DNA from: an uncultured Fibrobacter sp.
GTDB taxonomy: Bacteria > Fibrobacterota > Fibrobacteria > Fibrobacterales > Fibrobacteraceae
Length of the DNA stretch: 47,611 nucleotides
Direction: 5' to 3'
NCBI GenBank assembly: GCA_946402415.1
Contig: CAMIWK010000005.1
Span: 1-47,611, forward strand
Shown here: piece after piece, positions 35,976 through 45,118 of the stretch
Position numbering within the stretch: the stretch's first letter is position 1
How the letters are laid out: every line of letters starts with the position of its first letter
Program-made: the position numbers and the translations under genes
Notes under the pieces: generated by a model
The model's input: only the letters and a program-made list of their open reading frames with translations
Database searches by the model: none
Told to the model about the DNA's origin: nothing

Positions 35976-37319
35976 ATGAACAAGAAAATTCTCACAGGAC
36001 TTTCTGTTTTTGCTTTGGTCGCAGGCTTCTGGGCTTGCGGTGATGGTAGCGTCGAGGCTTTGAATGATGACGACCTGACCGTGAAGGGCTTCTTGGAAGA
36101 TTCTGAACTAGATGAAAAGGACTCTACATTAAGTGGCTCCAGTTTTTTCAAGCCGGAGGACGTAGAGGCTGCCAAGACGGCTTGCCTGGAAGATGAAGGT
36201 TGCAAGAAGGCCATGGATAAGGCCACTGGCGAAGAGGTTGTCCCTGAAAGCGAGGCCTCTATACCTACAGCCTATAGCTCTGCTACTCAGACTAATCCGG
36301 GTTCCAGCCAGAGTGGCCCCGTTATCAACCTTTCTTCTGCGCAAATCACGCCTGTCGGGGGCTCCTCCTCTTCGACCGCAGGTGGCAATCAAACCACCAC
36401 TTCCAGTTCAAGCGAGGAAATCGTTTCCAACGGTGATCCCGATGGCTCTTGCAGCCTGTCACCCACCGGAGCCTTGCAGAAAGGCGAAAAGGCGACCTGG
36501 ACGTTTACCAAGGCGACATGGAGCGGCGACATGATTGCCGACTACGAAGGGTATAAAGCTTACAATTCGTCCTTTGAAACAATTGACTGCGTATGGACTT
36601 TGACTGGCTCTGATGAAAAAACAACGACGGTCAAGTGCAGTGAATCGTCTGTGACCGCAACCTACCCGAGTATCGGGTCTTATACAGCCAAGATTAAGGT
36701 AGGTAACAAGGAGCCGCACGATTGCTCGGGAAAGGTCGAGGTACAGGGTACACCTGTGACGGACTGTAAATGCACCGTGGATTCTGCTTCACCCGATGTC
36801 AAGAACGGCGATGTGACGGTTACCTGGACTGTTTCGGGCTGTATGGCTGGTTCTGCTGCCGCAGACATCGGAACTTATACCTGGACAGGGCCTACGGCAA
36901 CCTCTGACCCTTCCAAGGCTACTGCCACTGTTTCTACCAAGGGTGATTCCCAGACGGCCTCGGTGAAGGTTACCAGCACGGAGAACGCCTCCATGAACGT
37001 GACCTGCCCGACGGTGAAGGCTATAAACTCCGACCTGCCGGATTATGAGCTTGTCCAAGGCGAGACTTTGGAAGTTCCTGTGGGCCAATGCGGTGTAGCG
37101 TCTGTTGCCGGAGTTGTTCGTTTTGAACATCCGTATGAAGCATCTGACTGTGATATTGCTTTGACAATAGATGGAACAGAGTACACTAAGACTGTTTCTT
37201 ACTGTAATGTTTATTATGGTGTTCTTCCTTGTGATGGGATTAACGTTAGTGCAGGAACACAGATTTGTGTGAACGAAGTAACATCCTCTTACGGGAAATT
37301 GAAGATGAAGTATAATTAA
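35976..37319 (+). CDS. Ser-rich-linker surface lipoprotein with variable C-terminal domain
   Basis: Lipobox signal MNKKILTGLSVFALVAGFWACGDG; SSSSST...TTTSSSSEE linker; upstream TATATTTAG and GAGGT. Confidence 0.8.
   Translation: MNKKILTGLSVFALVAGFWACGDGSVEALNDDDLTVKGFLEDSELDEKDSTLSGSSFFKPEDVEAAKTACLEDEGCKKAMDKATGEEVVPESEASIPTAYSSATQTNPGSSQSGPVINLSSAQITPVGGSSSSTAGGNQTTTSSSSEEIVSNGDPDGSCSLSPTGALQKGEKATWTFTKATWSGDMIADYEGYKAYNSSFETIDCVWTLTGSDEKTTTVKCSESSVTATYPSIGSYTAKIKVGNKEPHDCSGKVEVQGTPVTDCKCTVDSASPDVKNGDVTVTWTVSGCMAGSAAADIGTYTWTGPTATSDPSKATATVSTKGDSQTASVKVTSTENASMNVTCPTVKAINSDLPDYELVQGETLEVPVGQCGVASVAGVVRFEHPYEASDCDIALTIDGTEYTKTVSYCNVYYGVLPCDGINVSAGTQICVNEVTSSYGKLKMKYN
36662..36742 (+). repeat. 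81-bp inverted-repeat box inside lipoprotein gene (partner 39495-39575)
   Basis: CTACCCGAGTATCGGGTCTTATACAGCCAAGATTAAGGTAGGTAACAAGGAGCCGCACGATTGCTCGGGAAAGGTCGAGGT; 77/81 to the reverse complement of the partner. Confidence 0.95.
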
Positions 37320-37418
37320 AGTTGCGGAATAATTAAGGTTTACTGCAATGTTTGCTAGGAAGCTCTGTTGTTACGTTAAAAATCTAGCTTGAAATTTTTG
37401 CCCATACTCTTCTGTTTT

Positions 37419-37444
37419 CCCTCCCTCCGGGAGGGATTTTTTTT
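37419..37444 (+). terminator. terminator after lipoprotein gene
   Basis: CCCTCCC-TCC-GGGAGGG then ATTTTTTTT. Confidence 0.85.
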
Positions 37445-37449
37445 CGTCC

Positions 37450-37484
37450 GCCTTGTAAAAAGAATCTTTACAAGGCTTTTTTCT
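37450..37484 (+). terminator. second tandem terminator-like hairpin
   Basis: GCCTTGTAAA-AAGAATC-TTTACAAGGC then TTTTTTCT. Confidence 0.8.
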
Positions 37485-37488
37485 CCTC

Positions 37489-37532
37489 AAAAAAGTGTCT
37501 TATTCTGTACGGGGCATTCCGCCTCGCCGTAC
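37489..37532 (+). promoter_or_regulatory. conserved leader of rpn unit, copy 2
   Basis: AAAAAAGTGTCTTATTCTGTACGGGGCATTCCGCCTCGCCGTAC; GTACGG/CCGTAC stem as at 12150-12175. Confidence 0.7.
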
Positions 37533-37556
37533 ACCGGGACGCACCTGGACAAACAA

Positions 37557-38597
37557 ATGAACAATACAAATAATAACGAAATTAAACCCGAATTCACCAT
37601 CGCCACCTCACAAGATTTCTGGGTACAGAGAACCTATGAAGAAATCAAGAAACGAACCTACCTCGACCCACTCTATGACGCCGCATTCAAGGCGTTTCTG
37701 AGCGAAGAACAGGCCCTGATCAGTTTCTTGAACGGAGTGTTCCAGCTAGAAGGCGAAAATCGCATCACCACCGTCACCATCAAGAACACAGAAGTGAACA
37801 TCATTTTCCCGCAAGTCAAGGCGTTCAGGCTCGACATTCGCGCAACGACCTCGACGGGATTCTGCATCAACGTAGAGATGCAGAGAGCAAAGCACAGCCG
37901 ATTCATCGACCGCATTCTACTGCAGCACAGTGCGTTCATGCTTCAGAGCAAGTATGAATGGGACCAGGAATTCTTCAAGGATCCCCAAAAGAACCTTACC
38001 GATGAGGAACGCGCCAGGCGCGAGGAGCTCCGCTATGAGATACCGCCCACCTACGCCATCTGGATATGCGATTTCCCCGTAGAGCGGCAGGACAGTTACC
38101 GTGGCGCCTGGGCCATCCGCAATGAAAAGGGCTTGACAATCACAGACAAGGTGAAGTATATTTTATACGACCTGACGCAATTCAGCAAGACGCTCGATTC
38201 CGTCCAAACCACCGAGGACCGCTGGCTATACCTGCTCAAGCACGCAGGCAAGGCCGATGACCTTCCGGACTTTGGCGATGATGCAATCTCGCAGGCAATC
38301 AAGCGAATTTTGGTGGAGAAGGCGCCGGATAAACTTATCAAGGAACAGGCACGAGACATGGTTTTCACGGAAGAAGAACTGGATCACTTGGCAGCGATGA
38401 AGGTGCGGATCCGCAAGGAAGCCCGCGAACAAGGTCTTGCCGAAGGTCGTGCTGAAGGTCGCGCAGAAGGTCGTGTAGAAGGTCGTGCAGAGGGCCGAGA
38501 TGAAGGGATAGATATTCTGGAGTCCCTCGGTGTATCTGGTGATCTGATTGAGAAGGCACGAAAGATCGCAGCAGAGAAGCAACAAGAACTAAAGTAG
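37557..38597 (+). CDS. Rpn family recombination-promoting nuclease / putative transposase, copy 2
   Basis: YLDPLYDAAFKAFLSEEQALISFLNGVFQLEG, FRLDIRATTSTGFCINVEMQRAKHSRFIDRIL; C-terminal AEG repeats; ATG at 37557 preferred over upstream TTG. Confidence 0.85.
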   Translation: MNNTNNNEIKPEFTIATSQDFWVQRTYEEIKKRTYLDPLYDAAFKAFLSEEQALISFLNGVFQLEGENRITTVTIKNTEVNIIFPQVKAFRLDIRATTSTGFCINVEMQRAKHSRFIDRILLQHSAFMLQSKYEWDQEFFKDPQKNLTDEERARREELRYEIPPTYAIWICDFPVERQDSYRGAWAIRNEKGLTITDKVKYILYDLTQFSKTLDSVQTTEDRWLYLLKHAGKADDLPDFGDDAISQAIKRILVEKAPDKLIKEQARDMVFTEEELDHLAAMKVRIRKEAREQGLAEGRAEGRAEGRVEGRAEGRDEGIDILESLGVSGDLIEKARKIAAEKQQELK

Positions 38598-38625
38598 TTG
38601 CAAGGCTAACTACAGAAAACCCCCG

Positions 38626-38648
38626 CGGACAATTCCGCGTTTTTTTTC
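38626..38648 (+). terminator. terminator of rpn copy 2
   Basis: CGCGGA-CAAT-TCCGCG then T8. Confidence 0.85.
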
Positions 38649-38669
38649 ACGCCTTTATCAAGAAAGAAA

Positions 38670-38693
38670 CCCTCCCCACAAAAATGGGGAGGG
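38670..38693 (-). terminator. terminator-like hairpin after the inverted C-terminal cassette
   Basis: CCCTCCCCA-CAAAAA-TGGGGAGGG perfect 9-bp stem, T-rich on the minus strand. Confidence 0.75.
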
Positions 38694-38716
38694 CTGACCA
38701 AAATCAAGTTATCCTA

Positions 38717-39575
38717 TTACCATGTGTTTTGACAGGATGCTGTTCCGAACACCTTCACCGTAGTACAAGCACTATAGCTACCGGCGGATTGGTTGATTGC
38801 CTTAGGAGTCTCTCCATTGCAGCTAATGGCTCCAGATCCATTACAAACTAGCTGTCCCCTATTATCTGTGTAGGTGATAGTGTATATGTAACCCGATTCA
38901 AGGGTTTCCGCAGCACCTCCATAACTGAGGGAAATGCTCTTCGGTGCCCAGGAACTGGAATTGTCCGTAACAGTGACGTACTGTACGCAAGTCCCACCAC
39001 CAGCAGAACCATTTGCGAGTTCGTACTCATATTCCAGCACACCAGCTTTTGATGGAGTAACGTTAAACGAAGTACCACATTGTCCAGAAGCCCCATCTCC
39101 AGAGAACGAGGCACTCCAGCACGTTCCGCTATATCCAGAAACAGTGAACGTAAAGCTTTCTCCAAGATCAATTGCATTGGGGCTCACAGAGCAGGAGAAA
39201 TTGTCCGGCTGTGTCAGGTCTATGGCTGTCGCCGTCGGGCATGTCACAGTCTTCGAAGCGTTTTCTTTATTGGTGACAACGACGCTGGGGGTTACGGCAT
39301 CGCCCTTGGCCGAGAATGATGCCGTGGCCGTGTTGCTGGAGCCCGTGGCTCCGGTCCACTTGTAGGTAAATCCAGATTCCGTCGCTTCTGTTGCACAATC
39401 AGAGATAGTCCATGTTACCGTTTGGGCTCCATTAGTCACATTCGGAGCGTTTTCATCCACCGAGCACGTACATCCAGTCACCGGCGAGCCCACAACCTCC
39501 ACCTTTCCCGAGCAATCGTGCGGCTCCTTGTTTCCCACCTTAATCTTGGCTGTGTAAGACCCGATACTCGGGTAG
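38717..39575 (-). pseudogene. 5'-truncated, promoterless C-terminal cassette homologous to lipoprotein 35976-37319 (candidate silent cassette)
   Basis: Open frame YPSIGSYTAKIKVGNKEPHDCSGKVEV...SCQNTW; homology begins abruptly at 39575 with no signal peptide or plausible start upstream. Confidence 0.8.
39495..39575 (-). repeat. 81-bp inverted-repeat box inside silent cassette
   Basis: Reverse complement matches 36662-36742 at 77/81 positions. Confidence 0.95.
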
Positions 39576-39624
39576 TTTCCTGCGGGTTTTGGGAAAAAAG
39601 GGCTATTTAAGTATATTTGTTGCG

Positions 39625-40833
39625 TTGCTGTACGAACTTTCCATAGAAAAGCTGGTGCAGGGGGGCGAAGGGCTTGCCCGCCTGCCTGACGGTCGCGTGT
39701 GCTTTGTGCGGGGCGGCCTGCCCGGTGAGCGCTGCCGGGTGGAACTGACCACAGGCAAGAAGGACTTTGCGCGGGGTCGGGTAGTGGAAGTTCTGGAAAA
39801 GAGCGCCGACCGCGCGCATCCGAAGTGTCCGCTGTACGGAAAGTGTGGCGGCTGCAGCCTACAACATCTGGACTCCGCGAAACAGGTTCTGTATCTGGAA
39901 CGTGTTGAGCGGGAAAACTTCAAGCGGATCGCCCACGAGGAACTGCCCAGCGATTTTGTCATCCATCAGGGGGAGCCTTGGGGCTACAGGAATCGGGCCC
40001 GCGTGGTTTACTTGGGCGACCGTGACGGTCGTTGCCGTTTTGGATTCCGCAAGCAGGAAAGCAACGGTGTGGTGCCTATCGAAAATTGCCCTGTACTCAC
40101 TGCCGGACTGAATGACTTTTTGAAAAATGCCAAGCCTGCAGAAATTTTCAAGGGGCTGAAGCACATTCCGAAAGACTTGGAGCTGAACATCTTCGACGAC
40201 GGTACGGGCCGGGTGGCCTACTATTACCGCAGGATGCCTGAGGCCCGTAAGCGTGAATGCTCCGTCAGCACCGTTATGATAGGGGCCCAAAAAATAACGA
40301 GCGATGCCTCTGTGTTTTTCCAGAGTAACCTCTCCCTGTTGCCCCGGCTGGTACAGTCTGTGCGGGAGGCGGTGGACGAGGGAATTGCCTCGGGTGCGGC
40401 GTCTGATGAATGGCTCATAGACCTTTTCAGTGGGGTGGGGTTCTTTGCCGCCTTATTGCAGGATAAGTTCAAGCGGATTACCACGGTGGAGCGGGACGGA
40501 CTGTGCCTGCAGTACGCGAAGGTTAATTTGTCTGCTACCGCTTCCATTGAAAACGTTTCCGCCCCGGCGGAGGAGTGGCTGGTAAAGAACGTGGTGGATA
40601 TTCCCGCCACCCTGATTGTGGACCCGCCCAGGACGGGGCTCCCGCCAGAAGCGCTAGGGGCCATCGTAAAAAGCTCGGTGAACCGGGTGATTTACGTGTC
40701 TTGCGACCCGGTGACTCTGGCCAGGGATTTTGCAAAGTTCAGTACGGCGGGGTTTACCCTGAAACGTGCAGAAGGTTTCGCCTTTTACCCCCAGACGCCC
40801 CATCTGGAAATGTTGTTCGTGCTGGCCCGCTAG
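39625..40833 (+). CDS. rlmD: 23S rRNA (uracil-C5)-methyltransferase, RlmD/TrmA family (start uncertain)
   Basis: TRAM-like N-terminus EKLVQGGEGLARLPDGRVCFVRGGLPGE, CPLYGKCGGCSLQHL, LFSGVGFFAALL, VDPPRTGLP, YVSCDPVTLARD. Confidence 0.85.
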   Translation: MLYELSIEKLVQGGEGLARLPDGRVCFVRGGLPGERCRVELTTGKKDFARGRVVEVLEKSADRAHPKCPLYGKCGGCSLQHLDSAKQVLYLERVERENFKRIAHEELPSDFVIHQGEPWGYRNRARVVYLGDRDGRCRFGFRKQESNGVVPIENCPVLTAGLNDFLKNAKPAEIFKGLKHIPKDLELNIFDDGTGRVAYYYRRMPEARKRECSVSTVMIGAQKITSDASVFFQSNLSLLPRLVQSVREAVDEGIASGAASDEWLIDLFSGVGFFAALLQDKFKRITTVERDGLCLQYAKVNLSATASIENVSAPAEEWLVKNVVDIPATLIVDPPRTGLPPEALGAIVKSSVNRVIYVSCDPVTLARDFAKFSTAGFTLKRAEGFAFYPQTPHLEMLFVLAR

Positions 40834-40883
40834 AATCGCATTCCCGTATTTTGCTAGATTGTGAAGGTAAAGATGAGGTGATT

Positions 40884-41321
40884 ATGAAAAAATCATTGTT
40901 TTTGTTGTTTGTTGCCTTTGGACTGTTTTTCGGGGCCTGCTCTACCGAAGAGCCTTCGGTGGTTTGCGGCAGGGAATGGAACCCGGGCACCCAGGTGGTG
41001 GCCGATACGTCTAGCGAGTTTGCCCTGAACGACCCGCTGATTGTGCAGTTCCGCTACGGCAAGAATTTCGACTTTACCAAGATGACCATTACCTTCTACG
41101 AGGGAACCCTCGCAAGCAAGGGCAAGAAGATTTGGGACCGCGATGTGGCCGTGACCGAAAAACTGGGCGCCTACACATTGCAGGGAAAGTCCAAGCACGG
41201 GGGCCTCATGACCGCACGTGAACTGGCTCACCAGAAGAATCCCGGTTCCGTGGTGGTAGAATTCAGCACCGAGGGCCGCGTGTTGGCGGCCAAGGAACTG
41301 ACCTTGACCAAGAACAAGTAA
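40884..41321 (+). CDS. hypothetical lipoprotein
   Basis: MKKSLFLLFVAFGLFFGACSTEE lipobox. Confidence 0.75.
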   Translation: MKKSLFLLFVAFGLFFGACSTEEPSVVCGREWNPGTQVVADTSSEFALNDPLIVQFRYGKNFDFTKMTITFYEGTLASKGKKIWDRDVAVTEKLGAYTLQGKSKHGGLMTARELAHQKNPGSVVVEFSTEGRVLAAKELTLTKNK

Positions 41322-41350
41322 CTTGACGTTTTTTTGAAAGACTTATTGGA

Positions 41351-42280
41351 ATGCGCATGAGACGTTTTGCTTTTTTGGGTGCCGCCTTTGGGCTTCTGCT
41401 CTTGTCGGGCTGTAACGAGACTACGGTGACCGTAGGCTACAGGCTACAGGCTCCTGTGGACTTGGAACTGTACGCCGAAAGTTATTATGCCACGGTGGAC
41501 ATGGAAGGTACCGAACAGATGGGAACCATTACGGCTGCCTATGATGACCTGAACTATTCCTCCAGCGGCGACACCGTGAAGGTGAAGCGCAAGTACGTGA
41601 TGGATAAGTCCCGGGGCTACCTGAAGAACTTTATGCCTACGGAACTGGCTTTCCGCATTAAGGAAGTGGACCTTGCGGCTGTGGATCGCGTTGTAACTTC
41701 TCTGGAAGGAATCGATGACGGCTACGATACGCTTTTGAACCATATTCCCATGCCCGAACGTTGGCGCAAGCAGCTTTTGAATCCGGACTACAAGCCCCAC
41801 CTGAAACGCCTGGAAAAGCACCGCTGGGAAATGACCCACCTGCTCAAGGGAGAGGTTCCCTCTAAGGGGAACATCACGAAGCTGCTGCAGGACCAGGGAC
41901 GCTTGAACTTTGCCTTGATCAAGGTCGATTCCGTTGTGGTGAAAGGATTTGAAAATCGGGACCACCGCCGTTGCCTGGATTACGTGGTTTACCTTACGGA
42001 GACCGAAAGTTTTCCCTATTACATCTGGGAGCAGCACGTGAACAGCAACATCATCCCGGAAAAGTACAAGGCCTATAATTCTGGCCTGAAGGCGGAGTAC
42101 AATACGGCCTTCGAGGTGATGATGGAACCCGAGACGGGAATCCCCTGCCAGGAGCGCGAAGTGAAGGTGGGCAAGCACACTATGGTGCACCCCATTACCA
42201 AGGACACGGTGGTGTTCGAGAGCCACATTACCAACGAGCGCCTGTTTAACCTGAAAAGGCCCGAGGAGAGCGCCGAATAA
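41351..42280 (+). CDS. hypothetical lipoprotein
   Basis: RRFAFLGAAFGLLLLSGCNETT lipobox. Confidence 0.75.
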   Translation: MRMRRFAFLGAAFGLLLLSGCNETTVTVGYRLQAPVDLELYAESYYATVDMEGTEQMGTITAAYDDLNYSSSGDTVKVKRKYVMDKSRGYLKNFMPTELAFRIKEVDLAAVDRVVTSLEGIDDGYDTLLNHIPMPERWRKQLLNPDYKPHLKRLEKHRWEMTHLLKGEVPSKGNITKLLQDQGRLNFALIKVDSVVVKGFENRDHRRCLDYVVYLTETESFPYYIWEQHVNSNIIPEKYKAYNSGLKAEYNTAFEVMMEPETGIPCQEREVKVGKHTMVHPITKDTVVFESHITNERLFNLKRPEESAE

Positions 42281-42765
42281 TGTTTTTTGCTGGGTGTGGG
42301 AAGTCGTTTGCCAAAAACTTTAGGGAGTACCTAGAGGCGCTCCTTGGGTTTGCTGTACTTGCGCTGTTCTCTGGATGCGCGAACCATCCTTCGCCCCAGC
42401 AGACCATGGTAGACGACCGCTACCTGGTTTACGAGCAGACCTACAAGGCCTATACCGAAGCCGAGCAGAAGTACCTGAACCTGCTTTTCAATATCGAGCG
42501 TATGCCCGAAGAGGAAGAGCTGTGGATGATGAAGCGCGACCAGATGCTGGAACTGCTGCAGCTTCGGGACCTGATGCTCCAGGCCCGCGCCGAGCTGGAC
42601 GATGCGGTGCAGGACTGGGAGAAGCACCTGCAGGAGGTCCAGGCCGAGGCGAAGAAGGAACAGGTCAAGCAGTACAACCCGAATTTCCCGGGTCGTGATG
42701 GCCAGAGGACAAGCCCTGGGCAGTTGCTCCCCGGCGAAGTCAAGGGCAAGAACCAGCGGTGGTGA
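42280..42765 (+). CDS. hypothetical lipoprotein with coiled-coil-like region
   Basis: LLGFAVLALFSGCANHPS lipobox; ATG overlaps upstream stop. Confidence 0.65.
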   Translation: MFFAGCGKSFAKNFREYLEALLGFAVLALFSGCANHPSPQQTMVDDRYLVYEQTYKAYTEAEQKYLNLLFNIERMPEEEELWMMKRDQMLELLQLRDLMLQARAELDDAVQDWEKHLQEVQAEAKKEQVKQYNPNFPGRDGQRTSPGQLLPGEVKGKNQRW

Positions 42766-42777
42766 CGGAATTTTTAT

Positions 42778-45084
42778 ATGAATCTTTCCAAATCTTACCA
42801 GGACCTGATTTCTTGCTGTAACCACCAGATTGTGATTCTGGATGGCGGTTTTGGTGCGATGGTCCAGCGCTCGCATTTGACCGAGGCTGATTTTCGCGGG
42901 AAGATGTTTGCCGACCATTACGTGAACCTGACGGGCGACAACGACGTGCTGTGCCTTACCGCAGCAGGCAAGGTGAAGAGTATCCACCTGGATTACTTGA
43001 ACGCGGGCGCAGACCTGATAAGGACCAATACATTTGGGGCCACCAGTTTTGGCCAGGCGAAATACCGCCTGGAGCATATGGCCTACGACATTGCCAAGGC
43101 TGGTGCCCAGGTGGCCCGGGATGCGGTGAAGGAATACAATGAGCTGCGAGCGCTGAAGGGTGCTATGATAACGCCCAAGTTCGTGGTAGGAAGTATCGGC
43201 CCTGCCGGAGAAAACCAGGATGTGGCTTTTGGCGACCTGGTGCGGGCTTATGGCGAACAGGTCAGGGGACTTCTGGACGGAGGAGCGGATGCCCTTTTGG
43301 TGGAGGGCGTTTCTGATACGCTGAACGGCAGGGCTGCCCTTTATGCGATATGCAAGGAATGCGAGTCTCGCGGGGAACTTTTTCCCATCATGGTTTCGGG
43401 TGTCGTTACCGGCGGAGATTCCCGCTTGCAGACAGGGCAGACGGCCAGGGCCTTTTGGCATAGTGTCTCCAGTTTTCCGATTTTCAGTATCGGCTTCAAC
43501 AGTTGCGTGCGGGATGTGAACGACGCCTATGTGCGTGTCAGCGTTGTAGCCGACGGGGAAATTCCGGAGGAGTCTTCGGTGAACATCGTGGGAGGCTGTA
43601 GCGCTACCACGCCCGAGGCTATACGTGCCCTTGCGCGGACTTTTGCCCACAGGGATCCCCGTAAGGTGCCTGCCCGAGATTACGACCTGCTGTTGAGCGG
43701 GCTTGACCCTATGGAGGTGGAGCCCGGGTGCCGTTTTGTGAATATCGCCCCGCCGGGCAAGGGCGGACAGGTGATTGCCGTAAATTTGGACGGAGATCTT
43801 GAAGACCCCAAGTCCGGTATGCCCAGGCTTTTGAATGACATGCTGAAGGACCCGGCTCTGGCAAAGAGCCCCGTCATGATAGAGTCCCTCAGGTGGGACG
43901 TGCTGCTTTCGGGCATGGAGTGCGTACAGGGCAAGGGAATCGTGAATTCCATCAGCCTCAAGGAAGGGGAGGAGGTTTTCCTTACCAAGGCCGAAGAAAT
44001 CCGGCGCCATGGGTTTGCCGTAGTGTGCAGGGCGGAAGACGAAAATGGCTTGGCCCTGACTTGTGGGCGTCGTGAAGAATTGATAGGGCGGATGTACCGC
44101 CTGCTGGTGGGCAAGCTGAATTTTGCTCCCGAAGATATTTTGTTCGACCCGGTGGTGATTCCCATTGGTACGGGCAGGGATGAGCATCCCGAAACTATAA
44201 AGGCCTTTTTTGAGACATGCCGCTATGTGAAGGACAATCTGCCCCATGCCCACGTGGTAGGTGACGTGTCTCTTCTGGGCTACGCCTTTAGGGAAGACCC
44301 CTTCTTGCGTGGAGCCATGAATTCTGTATTCCTGTACCACGCGACCCATGCGGGAATGGTCTTTGGGATTGGGGACCTGCAGTCGGTGCCGCCTTACGCG
44401 GATGTGCCGTCGGAACTGAGCCATCGGATCGAAGACCTGCTGTTCAACCGCAGTGCTGGCGCCACGGACGCCCTGCTGGAGTATGCAGAAGCGTGTAGCA
44501 GGAACAAGGGCAAGGATGGCTCCGACGGCGGAAAGATTTTTATGCCCCGGCTGGAAAAGCGCTTTGTGGAACTGAAGCAGAAGTTGTCGGCCAAGCGGCA
44601 GGCCCTTGAATCTGGGGACAGACCCCGGCCGCCGTTCCAGGCGAAAATCCTGCTGGTGTCTATGGATTCTGTCATTCACGATATCGACAGGGACATTTTG
44701 TCGGAACTTTTGTCGTGCTACGGCATTCCCGTAGTGGACTTGGGGCGCGGCGGTTCTTGCGAAAAGATTGTGGAGGCCGTGCTTTTCGAACAGCCCGACA
44801 TGGTCTACCTTTCGGCCCAGTTTAAGGCGGGCCTTTCCGAAATGAGGCGCGTGGTCCGGGAATTCAAGCGTCAGGAAATCGGCACGGCCCTGATGGTGGG
44901 TGGCGATGCGGTGTCCGATGCCCTTGCTTCAGTCCGGATAGCCCCAGTGGCGCTTGGCCCGGTAATCTACGTTTCCGATGTGAGAAAGACCGTCAAGGTG
45001 GTGGAGGCCTATATGGACGAATCCAAGCGTCCGGCGTTTCTTGCGGCCCTGAAGGCCCACCAAGACAAGCTCCGCCTCTCTTGA
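42778..45084 (+). CDS. MetH-like protein: homocysteine S-methyltransferase, pterin-binding and degenerate B12-binding-like regions
   Basis: VILDGGFGAMVQRSHLTEADFRG, ADLIRTNTFGATSF, GSIGPAG, VNIVGGCSATTPEAIRAL, PVMIESLRWDVLLSGMECVQGKGIVNSISLKEG. Confidence 0.75.
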   Translation: MNLSKSYQDLISCCNHQIVILDGGFGAMVQRSHLTEADFRGKMFADHYVNLTGDNDVLCLTAAGKVKSIHLDYLNAGADLIRTNTFGATSFGQAKYRLEHMAYDIAKAGAQVARDAVKEYNELRALKGAMITPKFVVGSIGPAGENQDVAFGDLVRAYGEQVRGLLDGGADALLVEGVSDTLNGRAALYAICKECESRGELFPIMVSGVVTGGDSRLQTGQTARAFWHSVSSFPIFSIGFNSCVRDVNDAYVRVSVVADGEIPEESSVNIVGGCSATTPEAIRALARTFAHRDPRKVPARDYDLLLSGLDPMEVEPGCRFVNIAPPGKGGQVIAVNLDGDLEDPKSGMPRLLNDMLKDPALAKSPVMIESLRWDVLLSGMECVQGKGIVNSISLKEGEEVFLTKAEEIRRHGFAVVCRAEDENGLALTCGRREELIGRMYRLLVGKLNFAPEDILFDPVVIPIGTGRDEHPETIKAFFETCRYVKDNLPHAHVVGDVSLLGYAFREDPFLRGAMNSVFLYHATHAGMVFGIGDLQSVPPYADVPSELSHRIEDLLFNRSAGATDALLEYAEACSRNKGKDGSDGGKIFMPRLEKRFVELKQKLSAKRQALESGDRPRPPFQAKILLVSMDSVIHDIDRDILSELLSCYGIPVVDLGRGGSCEKIVEAVLFEQPDMVYLSAQFKAGLSEMRRVVREFKRQEIGTALMVGGDAVSDALASVRIAPVALGPVIYVSDVRKTVKVVEAYMDESKRPAFLAALKAHQDKLRLS

Positions 45085-45118
45085 ACTTCTGGGCCCTTTT
45101 TGCTAAATTTAGCCCGCT

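Noticed and set aside
36000-39600. CRISPR array or diversity-generating retroelement (DGR) to explain variable C-termini
   Set aside because: No regularly spaced repeats and no reverse-transcriptase ORF in the window; a DGR elsewhere in the genome cannot be excluded
42331-44679. 782-aa minus-strand ORF
   Set aside because: Antisense to the lipoprotein and MetH-like genes; His/Gln/Arg-rich composition typical of codon-bias shadow ORFs, no recognisable domain
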